22,744 bases of DNA from Baffinella frigidus. Lineage: Eukaryota > Cryptophyceae > Cryptomonadales > Baffinellaceae. The notes under the pieces are model-generated. The model ran no database searches. It saw only the letters and a program-made list of their open reading frames with translations, and was not told the DNA's origin. Positions 8,114 through 17,323 of this stretch are shown here, piece by piece (position 1 is the first letter of the stretch; each line of letters opens with the position of its first letter). The position numbers and the translations under genes are program-made. The stretch is taken from contig MU647280.1 of the NCBI GenBank assembly GCA_026770585.1, positions 63,691 to 86,434 on the forward strand. The letters run 5' to 3'.

Positions 8114-8165
8114 TTGTTTTTACTGACACTGTGTAAGGTTGTAGCTAACTAATACACTTAGTGTT

Positions 8166-8725
8166 TTAGTCCAGTATCATCCGCACGACCTCGGGGTCCA
8201 TGGGTACTACTGACGACTGGTCCCCGAGACGTTCGTGGACGCCCATGGCGAACGCAACGGCCCTGTCTCTGCGCACTGACTCTGCCTGGATCATGTCTGC
8301 AATCGCAAAGTGCCGGTGCTTGGTCGCCAACTCCGCCGCAGTCTTTCCGTCGTTTGTCCGCGGCAGCAGGTCCGCCCCACGTTCAAGGAGCTTTTGAACC
8401 ATCTTCATGTGGCCGTTCGTGACAGCGCAGTGTAGTGGCGTCCGCCCTACGATGTCCGAGATAGACATACTCGCCTCCAAGGTAATAAGCATGGAGGCGA
8501 TTGCGACGTGCCCGGCAAGGGCAGCGTTGTGCAAGGGTGTCGAGCCAAATTGGTCCGTGGCGTCCAGGTTTGGCTTGTATGGGATGACATGAAAGAGCAA
8601 CGGCGCGTTCCCATTCATTGCTGCCCAATGAAGAGGCGTTTCGTCCCAAACGCCTCTCTGATTCACATCACAGCCGGCTTCAACTTTCCGCGACACACCA
8701 ACTGCAGAAACGTGGGTTCAGACAT
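8166..8725 (-). CDS. Ankyrin-repeat protein, start region out of frame at a GT run
   Basis: The long frame (8166-8696) carries about four ankyrin repeats: a first partial one ending EAGCDVNQRG, then DETPLHWAAMNGN, GSTPLHNAALAGH and GRTPLHCAVTNGH with LLERGAD, and a last DGKTAAELATKHRH. That frame lacks an ATG; 8696 would be a GTG. Thirty bases upstream, at 8725, an ATG begins MSEPTFLQLV and then meets a GTGTGT run at 8698-8693, where it is two bases out of register with the ankyrin frame. One GT-unit change joins the two exactly, and a short GT...AG intron is an alternative. A TATA-like box lies 30 nt upstream of 8725, which supports this start. Ankyrin repeats bind proteins and in large DNA viruses often recruit host ubiquitin ligases. 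The cellular partner is unknown. It is divergent from the gene at 8981. Confidence 0.75.
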
Positions 8726-8754
8726 CGAGGCCTGAGGCCTGTCTCGCGTGCCCC

Positions 8755-8764
8755 TTCTATATTT
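8755..8764 (-). promoter_or_regulatory. TATA-like box of the ankyrin gene
   Basis: The minus strand reads AAATATAGAAGG about 30-40 nt upstream of the ATG at 8725. Confidence 0.45.
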
Positions 8765-8820
8765 CGTCGAATTTCTTTCTTTAAACAGTGGTCGCTTGTT
8801 GCTTCTTTTTTCGCTTCAAA

Positions 8821-8981
8821 GGACAAATTGGCAAACCATTTGCCAACGGTAATTTTCGCTTAAAAGGACAATTGGCAAACCATTTGCCAACGGTTATTTT
8901 CGCTTAAAAGGACAATTGGCAAAACATCGAGAAAAAAAGCGGTTTGCCAATTGAGAAAGTGTCAGAAAGGACTTTGGCAAA
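8821..8981. promoter_or_regulatory. Tandem copies of the GGACA + TTGGCAAA-n3-TTTGCCAA module in a divergent promoter
   Basis: Perfect palindromes TTGGCAAACCATTTGCCAA lie at 8828-8846 and 8872-8890. Each is preceded by GGACA and separated by TTTTCGCTTAAAAGGACA, giving a 44-bp tandem repeat. A third unit at 8910-8950 has its arms split by 19 bases. A fourth GGAC-TTTGGCAAATGG at 8969-8984 overlaps the ATG of the plus-strand gene. The TTGGC...GCCAA arms recall NFI-type sites, but the spacer is nine bases rather than five. Confidence 0.7.
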
Positions 8982-11077
8982 TGGGAAAGGGATCATCAAC
9001 GATGGAAAGTATGCCGCGCATGGTGGGTGTGAAGAGGTCCGGCACAGAGCCGTGCCCTTGGGACGGGGCGTGCACGCCGCCAGGGAAGAGGCTGCGTTTT
9101 CAGGCACCCAAGCCGATCGAGGCGACGCTCGGGGGACACAAGTTCCTGTACGTCGAAAACCAGCACGCCGCACAAGTCGAGAAGACGCGCATCACGGACT
9201 CAGTGGTCGAATGGGTACGGGGGCAGCCCCAGTTCGCAGTCGTGGAAGATCGCTTCCTCAGCTACACCTTTGCGGTCAGCGTCGTCGACGGCATCCTGGC
9301 CTGGCAGGGCCAGGGTGGGACCAAGCCGATCATGGCTGTCAAGGCGTGCCAGCCACACCAAGTGACCATGTCCCTGGAAGTTATGGGCATGATGAAGCCC
9401 ACGGCACCGCAGAGAGTCCCCAGGACGGTGGCGGAGATGGTGCTCGACGACCTCCGGATGCCGCCCCCGGCACCCAAGAAAGTCTCCAAGACAGTCTCCA
9501 AGACAGTGGCGGAGGCGGAGAGCGCACTCGACGACCGGTCTTGGCGTTTTGAGCTCGACACAAGTGTCGACCGGCCGCGGCTGGATGTCAGCAAGTGTGG
9601 GGTACCGCCAATGTCTTCCTACGCCACCGTGGAGGAGATGCTGCCCACGACACCGACCATCCTCTCTGCGACGTTCTCGGATGAGGACATCCTCTCGACG
9701 TTCTCGGATGAGGACATCTACACGGCGGTGCCATCCGAGGGATTTGACGACTTCTACGACCCCAGAAGCTTCACGCTCACCGGGGGGTTTGACGACTTCT
9801 ACGATTCCAAAGACGTCACGATGCCAATCATGCCATCATCCACGGAGTTCGCACGCGCTACCCTCGAGCAGCGCTTCGAGGTCCCCAAGAAGCTCGCCAC
9901 GGCGATCACTATCGTGACGGGGCGCCAGCTCCTCCTGGCGACCGTGATGGTGCTGGGGACTGTGCCGGCGGTGATGGATGCTGCGCTGGAGCTGCAGCAC
10001 ATGTTCCACGACCGGATCAAGTTCTCCACGGTCTTGTTCGGCCAAAGCCGCTACGTAGACGTGGAGGCGTTGGTGAAGCAGCGGGAGGACGTCCGCGACA
10101 CGATTGAGAAGTGCGGCGTGGTGGTGTGTGTGCGAGAGACGAGCGCCATCCGGGAGGTGATGGACATATTCGCCGAGATCAAGAACGACGAGGCGTCGGT
10201 CCTCGGGAAGATGATCACGCACCGACACCAGCGACACGAGGACGCGTTCACCTTCAACCTCGTACGGTCGGCAATCAAGTTGGTCGACGTCTGCAAGGAC
10301 ATGAACCTCGACGACGCCAAGAAAACGGCGGCGCAGCGGCTCGCCTTCCAGCTGGGAGCGGCAGAGAAGAAGGTCCCGCTCTCCAACGAAACGCTACTCG
10401 CGAACAAGATGAAGGCCAACGAGCGGATCATTCTCAACTCCGATCGCTTCTTCTCCGTGGATTCTAACCGCCAGGTGAAGTTGAAGGGCTCCATCTGGAC
10501 CGACCGAGACCGGGCGCAGACGACCAAGGGCCAGGCCCACCAGACCATGTACATGAACAGGATGGAGGCAAAGCTGGGGGTGATGAGAACGAAGTGGTTC
10601 AGCATCGCGGTTACGGAGACCACCTGCCTCGGGTTCGTCATGATCACAGACGACTGGGACGAGACGGACGAAGCGCGGGTCAAGGACTGCGTGAAACAAG
10701 GCCAGAAGAAGGCGGCGAGGGACGCGTTGAAGGCGGCCAAGGAGGAGACAGAGAAGGCGGCCAAGGTGGCCGTGCACAAGGCGGATGCAATGAGGGTCAA
10801 GTTGGCGGCGGTGGAGACGCCGTTGTTGTTGAGGAACCGGGCCTTTCGGGCGGTGGATGCGGCGGCGGCAGCGGCGGCGGCGGCGCTTCCATCGGTGAAG
10901 GTGGCCAAGCCACCCTCCCAGGAGCAAACCCGCAAGGACATCCGCAAGCTGATGCGCTCGTTCACCGCCTACGAGCTCGACAAACTCAAGAAACTCGACA
11001 CGATCACCCCGCACTGCGTGCTTAGTCTGTATGGGAAAGATTCCCGATGCATCTGGGCACCCAGCGGTCCCCAGTAG
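8981..11077 (+). CDS. Large unrecognised protein with acidic repeats and C-terminal coiled coil, 698 aa
   Basis: The first ATG is at 8981. The N-terminal 140 residues hold a folded-looking domain (FLYVENQHAAQVEKTRITDS, FAVVEDRFLSYTFAVSVVDG). A linker follows with duplicated motifs: PRTVAEMVLDD and SKTVAEAESALDD, ATFSDEDIL and STFSDEDIY, SEGFDDFYD and TGGFDDFYD. A well-ordered alpha/beta domain comes next (about residues 290-560, including VDVEALVKQREDVRDTIEKC and GVVVCVRETSAIREVMDIF). An Ala/Lys-rich helix (ARDALKAAKEETEKAAKVAV), a poly-Ala run and a C-terminal helical segment end it. There is no signal peptide or membrane helix. GC-rich. No family recognised; a structural or DNA-associated nuclear protein is possible but unproven. 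Its promoter carries the palindromic module. Confidence 0.7.
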   Translation: MGKGSSTMESMPRMVGVKRSGTEPCPWDGACTPPGKRLRFQAPKPIEATLGGHKFLYVENQHAAQVEKTRITDSVVEWVRGQPQFAVVEDRFLSYTFAVSVVDGILAWQGQGGTKPIMAVKACQPHQVTMSLEVMGMMKPTAPQRVPRTVAEMVLDDLRMPPPAPKKVSKTVSKTVAEAESALDDRSWRFELDTSVDRPRLDVSKCGVPPMSSYATVEEMLPTTPTILSATFSDEDILSTFSDEDIYTAVPSEGFDDFYDPRSFTLTGGFDDFYDSKDVTMPIMPSSTEFARATLEQRFEVPKKLATAITIVTGRQLLLATVMVLGTVPAVMDAALELQHMFHDRIKFSTVLFGQSRYVDVEALVKQREDVRDTIEKCGVVVCVRETSAIREVMDIFAEIKNDEASVLGKMITHRHQRHEDAFTFNLVRSAIKLVDVCKDMNLDDAKKTAAQRLAFQLGAAEKKVPLSNETLLANKMKANERIILNSDRFFSVDSNRQVKLKGSIWTDRDRAQTTKGQAHQTMYMNRMEAKLGVMRTKWFSIAVTETTCLGFVMITDDWDETDEARVKDCVKQGQKKAARDALKAAKEETEKAAKVAVHKADAMRVKLAAVETPLLLRNRAFRAVDAAAAAAAAALPSVKVAKPPSQEQTRKDIRKLMRSFTAYELDKLKKLDTITPHCVLSLYGKDSRCIWAPSGPQ

Positions 11078-11163
11078 GTCGTCTTTTAGGCCCCGTAGGT
11101 AGTTTTTTTACTATGGTCAAAATCGAAGCAAGTGTGGTGGGGTGTGGTGGGCATGGCTGGAAC

Positions 11164-11174
11164 ATATTAAAAGG
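11164..11174 (+). promoter_or_regulatory. TATA-like box of the 7TM gene
   Basis: ATATTAAAAGG lies about 32 nt upstream of the ATG at 11206. This favours that start over the later in-frame ATG at 11281. Confidence 0.45.
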
Positions 11175-11205
11175 CTGATATGTGTCAACAAGTCCCGGCT
11201 CGCGC

Positions 11206-12504
11206 ATGCAGCGTCTACAGCAAACCGCTGTACAGTCCATCTGTGTAGCTGCAGCAGTGACACACCCTTCTGATAAAGCAATGAATTTTCTTCATATGTT
11301 TAGTCTGTTGAAACGTATCATGCTGCTCATAGTGGGAATTGTGATGTTTGCTACAGCAGGCACACGTTGCTCACCCGGTATTGGGTTTCCACAGTTTTCA
11401 AAATCGGAGTGGCAAACCGTTACTTTCTCCGACTGGCAGCATGACATACTACCCGGTGGATGGACGATTTCAATGCCCGGTAGTAATTTGTGGCCAGGTC
11501 TATGGATCCTCACCGTCACGATTCTCATAATCTATGACACACTGCGCTGCGTACTTGTGGCATCTAATCGATGGAATAGACAGAACAACACAATTGATAT
11601 GACATGGCACATCGTGGCATACATCCCTCTGCCACTTGTTTTCGTTGGAACATCCCTCACACTAGGACACAGGGACATTCTGATAATGATATCTATTTTT
11701 TTACTAGTCATTTTATCCAGTGTATGTGGTGCAGTGTTGGAACAAATACGTTCGTTTGTCAACCCTGGAACGATACAAGGGATGCCGATTTGTGTAGTTT
11801 TCGCACTACGTGGGATGCAAGACGTAGCCATTTTCATTGCATCGCAGTTGGTGGCAATGCCATTCATGGCCAACTTGTTGAGCCCAGACGACCAACCGAC
11901 CATGTTACAGTTGCTGACATTTACACTCCATTGTTGTCTCGTACTATGCCTTGAAGTAATCAACAGCAGACACAACAGACTATGTACCATATTCGAAGAG
12001 CGTTGGCCCGAGAACCTGAGCTTTGCTTCCTGGAATGTAGACCGTAGGACAAAGTATGTCGATCACGAACGCTTACACAAACAATCAAATCAACGAGAGA
12101 GAAAAAACCATCAAGACGATGATACCCCACACCCGGAAAAATACGAATATTCTCCGTACGAACCAAACACCGACGTGGTTCGAATCGTAGACGGTGACAA
12201 ACGCGTCACTACGATCAAGCTAACTGAAGATTTCCATAAAAAGGGGATGTACGACTTCCACAACAAAGGGATGTATGTCACACGCGTCAGATCACATCCA
12301 TCACAACCAGGAAAGGAATGGGAAAGTGTGAATTCACACAAAGACAACGAAGATATAGCACATATGAGACGTAACACAGGCATGTTGATGGAGTGGCGAA
12401 GACATTACCTCATCAACATGTTAATTAACTCATTGCTCTTGGTAGACATCATATCAATCACAGGCGGTCCAGAGGGTACATGTTCACACATTGGTGTACT
12501 TTAA
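11206..12504 (+). CDS. Seven-transmembrane protein resembling heliorhodopsin, retinal lysine apparently missing
   Basis: About 432 residues from ATG 11206. Hydrophobic segments lie at about residues 36-52, 94-118, 133-153, 157-178, 196-224, 232-253 and about 405-422. A hydrophilic insertion of about 140 residues separates helices 6 and 7. Segment 3-4 aligns with the heliorhodopsin TM3-TM4 region at matching spacing: G154, D157-I158, I164-F165, G175, E179. Heliorhodopsins have Glu in a W-x-EY motif as counterion and Lys in an AKS motif on TM7. Here the TM3 region reads WHIVAY and the last helix HYLINMLINSLLL, so neither residue is evident. Heliorhodopsins are about 250 aa and occur in algae, coccolithoviruses and mirusviruses. 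This would be a long, non-chromophoric relative, or an unrelated 7TM protein. The C-terminus may be frameshifted (a protein-like +1 frame continues from about 12446). Confidence 0.45.
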   Translation: MQRLQQTAVQSICVAAAVTHPSDKAMNFLHMFSLLKRIMLLIVGIVMFATAGTRCSPGIGFPQFSKSEWQTVTFSDWQHDILPGGWTISMPGSNLWPGLWILTVTILIIYDTLRCVLVASNRWNRQNNTIDMTWHIVAYIPLPLVFVGTSLTLGHRDILIMISIFLLVILSSVCGAVLEQIRSFVNPGTIQGMPICVVFALRGMQDVAIFIASQLVAMPFMANLLSPDDQPTMLQLLTFTLHCCLVLCLEVINSRHNRLCTIFEERWPENLSFASWNVDRRTKYVDHERLHKQSNQRERKNHQDDDTPHPEKYEYSPYEPNTDVVRIVDGDKRVTTIKLTEDFHKKGMYDFHNKGMYVTRVRSHPSQPGKEWESVNSHKDNEDIAHMRRNTGMLMEWRRHYLINMLINSLLLVDIISITGGPEGTCSHIGVL

Positions 12505-12576
12505 GGATGACAGAGGTCAAGTGAAACACGAGCTGACGATAGCCCCACCACCCCACTTTACAGTAAACGAAGATAT

Positions 12577-12588
12577 AGTATTAAAACC
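12577..12588 (+). promoter_or_regulatory. TATA-like box of the giant glycoprotein gene
   Basis: AGTATTAAAACC lies about 16-27 nt upstream of the ATG at 12604, the same TATTAAAA core as at 11164. The very short leader is more like viral late promoters than typical nuclear genes. Confidence 0.45.
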
Positions 12589-12603
12589 CAACATAAATCA
12601 TCT

Positions 12604-15600
12604 ATGTCAACCGTAGTGCGCATGCATAAAAGTGTCCAGTTTCAGGGTTGGTATCTTTATGTTGCTTATTTATGCCTGGCCCTCATGCCACCATCCTTTA
12701 CCAATGCCGATGTTGAAATGCAATTTGAAATTCGGACGGCTTCAGACGCCGATGCAACTGCCGTCCAAGAACGTCTGACTGCAGCTAATTTCACGTCTGT
12801 ATACGAAAGTTACCTCGATCTATATGGATCAACATTCAATTCGACGGCTTATGATGCCACAGCCGTACTGACAAACACCCAGGTTATCTACGAAGTTGCA
12901 AAACTCGAGGTCACACTTTCCGGCGCTCGTGTCAACAGCGTCGTGAAGAACTCCGATGGGGAATGGGTCGTGTCTATGCAATATCAATCAGCGTACAACA
13001 CGTTTACGTCCCCTTTTGTTTCTCGACACGCAGTTGTCCAGTCATCTGATGAATCGTTTGACTCATCAAACCACCCCTGCCTTGATACGTTCTCACCCTG
13101 CTGTATGGTGGACTACGCCCGCGACTACCGAACCGGTAATTCCTTTGGACAGATGGTATCAGATGTACTCGGCGATTGCCTCAATCCGGGCATCCTTTCC
13201 ACGAACACCAATGAGCTTTTTGACATGTCCAGGTCAGAGGAATTCGTCGCGAACACCTTCACAGACGTGGCAGGTGCAAGCATTGTAAAGACTACAGTGA
13301 ATGGTGAGTCGACGCTCACAATCAAACTCAGTCCAGCCGCTCTTCGGTCTTCAGTCGCACGCATTTCTCTAGACAACGATGGTGTTGAAACGATTGAATT
13401 TTTTGTCGGTGTCACGTTCCTGACAATGCTTCCTACCAATGCGGTTGCCACGACCGTTTCACAGATGAATATCAAGATCAGCACCAAGAACTACGTCGAG
13501 TTTGCGACTGTCACGTCACAGGCCTTCACCCCAGTGCGCTTCACACAGGTTTCACTCGAACAGGTCAAATACCTAAACGGTGTGACCAATGCGACCGAAC
13601 ATTTTCCGCAGTCCGCCAAACTTCTTGTTGTATTGAATGCAGGACTGAGGGACGATAGTTCCTCGTCGCTTATTCTTCACGACAGCATCAGGTGGGCGAT
13701 CGACTCCTCGATGCCTGATATCACAAACGAAGCACTTTGGACAACTGCGTGTACAGATCAGGGTTACCCGGAAGAAGACCAAAATATATATACTGCAGCA
13801 CTCGCGCAGTCTTGTGGGAACCAGAACGCACGCGACAAGGGTGTCTGTGACGTGTCTGTAAAAACGGACGCCAGTGGTATCGGAGAGATTTATATTCCAC
13901 TGGGTCTCAATACAATCACCCCAGAAATTCTTTCATGACAAGCCCTGAACATCTTCATTCAATTCAACATCATGACGCAGGACAACAGTGGCAAGAAGGC
14001 TGTATCAACAATGTACGTACAGGCACCGATAGCGTCGGTCTCCATGATCACAAGCTGCGACGAGATCACTCAAAGTGACAAACTCGACGAGGTCACAGAC
14101 ATGCACATTGCCGTCGGCATTGCGACCAATAATGCAACTGAAACCTCGAATATGCGGGTGATGGATAACATCATCTCAGGAGCTGCTGATGGCCTTGCAG
14201 GATTCGGGGGGCCGTCGGGTGTGTTGCAGCCGGCGGTGTCGTACGCCAACGGTATCATCTCACTGTACATCACAGGTGAGGACGATTTTTTCACCCTGGA
14301 AGACTACGAAATCTTTATCGAAGACCTCTGGACCGTGCATAGTAGGGATTCAGACAAGACAACTGCCATCAGTACACTTTTCCAAAACACGCAAGCATTC
14401 AACGTACAAACTGCGTTCGACGGACAGACTATCGAGGTCGCGCCGCATGCAAGTCTTGTCAGTGCGTGTCTAAACAACTACGACTGTGTATACCGCCGCG
14501 ACGTCCGAAAGCGCAATGTACTCAATCCGTATGCTATCCACGAACATGGCTCGAAAACACGGGCATTTGATATGGACGCAACAAAGGACTGGCTCCAGGC
14601 CAACATTCTTGGTTATACCCCATTTAGTGATTCCCTTTCACAGAATTTCACGTCATACGTCCGTGGCCGTAAGGATGTGAATGATCGATTCAACAAACTT
14701 TATTTCATCAACCCTACGCACAAGTGGCCGAGTGCGATTTATGCAAACCCAATGGACCTTCTTCTCTTATCGGACACGATTTTCATGTATGGCATTATTG
14801 TGTTTAACGACGGTGCTGGTAGTCGCAGACGTCGTCTACTCACGATCGGCCCGGGGGGCACGTCCATTGTTCCAATCGATTCGGTGCCAACCCCAACTGG
14901 TGTCTCGGTTGCGGGGAGGCGACCGGATCTCGACTATGGGTTCAATCGCTTCAAACGTATCAAAGCATACCTTAAAAACAAAGTGGTACCCCCCACACCT
15001 GTACATTCTCACATAAATGGGCAGCTATCCACCACGATGCGCGACCAGATTCACTCACTCGCACAGCGCCGCAAGCGTCAGAAACGGAGACTTCTTTCAC
15101 TCGAAAATGCTGCCGATGACGATATCACCGATGGCGATACCACCGATATTGATACCATCGACAGGGACACCGGTCCGAGACGCTCTCTGTTGGAAGCCGA
15201 TGAAAGTCAACCAACTGGAAATGGTGCCGGTAGTTTCGTCTCAGTAATTCGCGATATTGACCAGCAATCTGGTCTACAGGTTGCTACAGTGCTTGGCGCC
15301 ACAAGCAACGCTGCTTGGCAGATTTTGTCCTTGAGTTTCGATGTTGTGGTGGATAACTCACTCGTGGTCCAGACGCGGGAGGTTATGGACGCAGCCATAT
15401 ATGCAGCTATTACGGAGCGTATCACATCAAAGCACGCTGATATCTTCCCAGGGAGTGTCTCAATGACTGTTTTTCAGACTCCTGACTCATGGACAATCAG
15501 TACTGCTAGCACGGGCTTCCTTCAAGAATACCCTGACAGCAAATTGGTGAACATCGCGAGAATGAAAATTATCCTGACATGGCCCAATGGGACAAGCCTG

Positions 15601-16563
15601 GATTCCGACATGTACGAGGTGTCATCTGATAAAATTGATTGTGCGGTATGGTATGGTGTTGATGCGATGACTAGCGGCTTTTATGGGGTGTCCGGAGCCG
15701 ATAATGACACCCCAAATGACCCGGCTGACGATTATCTGTATTGTGATAAATCATTTGACACTACTTCACTGACTGGACCAGTCAAATCGGCTAAGGTTTA
15801 TAAAGTGATGCCCCTCGCATGTGGTGACCTCGGAGCCGTCTCTGCTAACTGCATTCAAGTCAGTCCACTCCATCAGGATCACACACCCCAGGTCACCATA
15901 GATCATGGTTCACCAGAACATAAAATCGTGATTGAACTCAAGGTCCCCGTCACTCCGAATGATTTTAATACTATTACAGCACCATTTACGGATATGATTT
16001 CACTTGTCGCCGGAGTACCAAGGACCTACGTCTTGTTGATTCCTGGTATGAGTGCCACGGCAGGTTTCCTCCACGTTAACGTCTCGATCAATATGTCTCC
16101 AGTTGCCAATGCCGCAGATGCTGCTGCAATAAAGGCTCGATTCACCAAAGATAAAATTAACAAAGGTGTGCAGGTCTCGAATGCTATCCTGCAACGTGTC
16201 CATACAGCGATTCTATTCCGCCACGAAGACCCTACTGAGCCGCCCACCACGCTGCCGCCCGTTGTGCCGCCCGTTGTGCCTCCCACCACGCCGCCCGTTG
16301 TGCCCCCAACGACCCCTGCTCCAACGGAACAGAGTTTAGTGGCCCCAATCATCGGTGCTCTTCTGGGAGCTGCCACACTCGTGGCTCTGGTCTGTTTTTT
16401 TTGCAAGCGGAGGAAGATCAATGCTGCGAACAAGGCTGATCAGCAGACCGGCCAGAGTGCAGATGTCAATCAATCACTATTGCGAGCCAACCCTGTTGTC
16501 AACAACGGAGCGAGGCTCAATACCGATCAATTCTTCCAGAAAGGGAGAGGTTCTGAATGTTAA
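12604..16563 (+). CDS. Giant type I membrane glycoprotein, one in-frame TGA
   Basis: One reading frame runs from ATG 12604 to the TAA at 16561-16563, about 1319 codons, broken only by TGA at 13936-13938. Flanking codons read TPEILS-(TGA)-QALNIFIQFN, and the frame continues seamlessly. The protein has an N-terminal signal segment (WYLYVAYLCLALMPPSFTNA), a long beta-rich ectodomain with many N-glycosylation sequons, and three basic RR(R)LL-type sites (SRRRRLLTIG, QKRRLLSLEN, GPRRSLLEAD) that could be processing sites. A Pro/Thr/Val stalk (PPVVPPTTPPVV) follows, then one transmembrane helix (APIIGALLGAATLVALVCFF) and a basic cytoplasmic tail. Paired Cys in the ectodomain suggest disulfides. No family recognised; attachment, fusion or surface roles are inference. 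If translation ends at 13936 only a 444-aa secreted piece is made. Alternatives are readthrough, a short intron (GT at 13904 to AG at 13942 is in phase, 39 nt), or recent CGA-to-TGA decay. Confidence 0.75.
13936..13938 (+). other. In-frame TGA splitting the giant glycoprotein frame
   Basis: The frame is open for 444 codons before and 874 codons after this single TGA. The nearest downstream ATG is at 13972, only eleven codons on. Confidence 0.9.
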
Positions 16564-16571
16564 TAAATAAA
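16562..16571 (+). terminator. Overlapping AATAAA poly(A) signals
   Basis: TAATAAATAAA overlaps the stop codon at 16561-16563, giving AATAAA at 16562-16567 and 16566-16571. Confidence 0.5.
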
Positions 16572-16590
16572 TGTATATACAAAAACCTTA

Positions 16591-16637
16591 CACGTACGAT
16601 TACACGTACGATTACACGTACGATTACACGTACGATT
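16591..16637. repeat. 12-bp tandem repeat between convergent genes
   Basis: The unit CACGTACGATTA is repeated nearly four times. It fills the gap between the stop of the giant glycoprotein (+) and the stop of the 128-aa gene (-), and runs into the latter's last codons. Confidence 0.9.
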
Positions 16638-17010
16638 GTTCGAAGAAATTATCAACCCTTATACCATTCTGTCGTCCATTTGGAGTAATAGATGCACTCG
16701 CACTAGCACTCGCACTAGCACTCGCACTACTCGCACTACCCACCAATGCTTGTTCAGATTCAGAACCATCCCCAGGATTATCCTTGTCAGACTCCCCCCC
16801 ACACGGGCAGCATTTGTAGTCGGGGTTGCGCTCTTGACCACAGCAACGGCCGGACTTCACACACCAAATGATCAGGCCAATGGTTACACTTATGCCAATT
16901 ATAGGCACAACGATTGACGCGATGAGTGAAATTGTGTATGCTGTAGAGACAGCGTCAACCGCTTGACCAAATCCATCCAAGTTCAACCCATCTGTGTCCA
17001 ATGTTGTCAT
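16624..17010 (-). CDS. Small single-pass membrane protein, 128 aa
   Basis: The true ATG is at 17010-17008. A short N-terminal region (MTTLDTDGLNLDGFGQAVDA) precedes one strong transmembrane helix at about residues 29-50 (SLIASIVVPIIGISVTIGLI). After it comes a Cys-rich juxtamembrane stretch (CVKSGRCCGQ...CCPCGG), an acidic Ser/Gly linker, a Ser-Ala dipeptide run encoded by a 6-bp microsatellite, and a polar C-terminus. The Cys cluster next to the membrane could be palmitoylated (inference). A clear TATA box lies 25-35 nt upstream. It converges with the giant glycoprotein gene, and the two may be functionally linked. No family recognised. Confidence 0.65.
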   Translation of the reverse strand: MTTLDTDGLNLDGFGQAVDAVSTAYTISLIASIVVPIIGISVTIGLIIWCVKSGRCCGQERNPDYKCCPCGGESDKDNPGDGSESEQALVGSASSASASASASASASITPNGRQNGIRVDNFFEQSYV

Positions 17011-17034
17011 TATGGTCCAATAAGTGGTTGCAAA

Positions 17035-17045
17035 TGCTTTTATAG
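17035..17045 (-). promoter_or_regulatory. TATA box of the 128-aa gene
   Basis: The minus strand reads CTATAAAAGCA, 25-35 nt upstream of the ATG, with ATTGG between box and start. The left end of the foldback palindrome begins inside it (17043). Confidence 0.6.
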
Positions 17046-17315
17046 TGTGTCTATCTCAGGAAAACTCCAGAGCCTAGGAGCGATATTCGGTAATCCAGAA
17101 TGGATTGGCAAACCATTTGCCAAAGTGTCCATCTATTCGATTTTTTTTCTTTTTGATCACGTGACCCAGTATTGTGACCAACAATACTGGGTCACGTGAT
17201 CAAAAAGAAAAAAAGAATCGAATAGATGGACACTTTGGCAAATGGTTTGCCAATCCATTCTGGATTACCGAATATCGCTCCTAGGCTCTGGAGTTTTCCT
17301 GAGATAGACACACTA
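17043..17315. repeat. Near-perfect 273-bp foldback palindrome
   Basis: The left arm 17043-17175 and right arm 17181-17315 are reverse complements around a five-base spacer GACCA. The only difference noticed is a two-base change in the poly-T/poly-A tract. Each arm contains the palindromic module (17105-17130 and 17228-17253), an ATTCGATTTTTTT tract and a CACGTG site. It resembles a foldback element or a head-to-head duplication of a promoter. Confidence 0.92.
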
Positions 17316-17323
17316 GGTCACGT

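Noticed and set aside
8944-11025. Several long overlapping frames on both strands inside the 8981-11077 gene
   Set aside because: GC-rich coding sequence keeps other frames open. These frames are Arg/Pro/His-rich without domains, while the 698-aa frame has ordered alpha/beta segments.
13936-13938. Selenocysteine reading of the TGA
   Set aside because: The site is not in a redox motif, the protein is not a known selenoprotein type, and no SECIS-like hairpin was recognised after the stop. The TAG in another gene also needs a different explanation.
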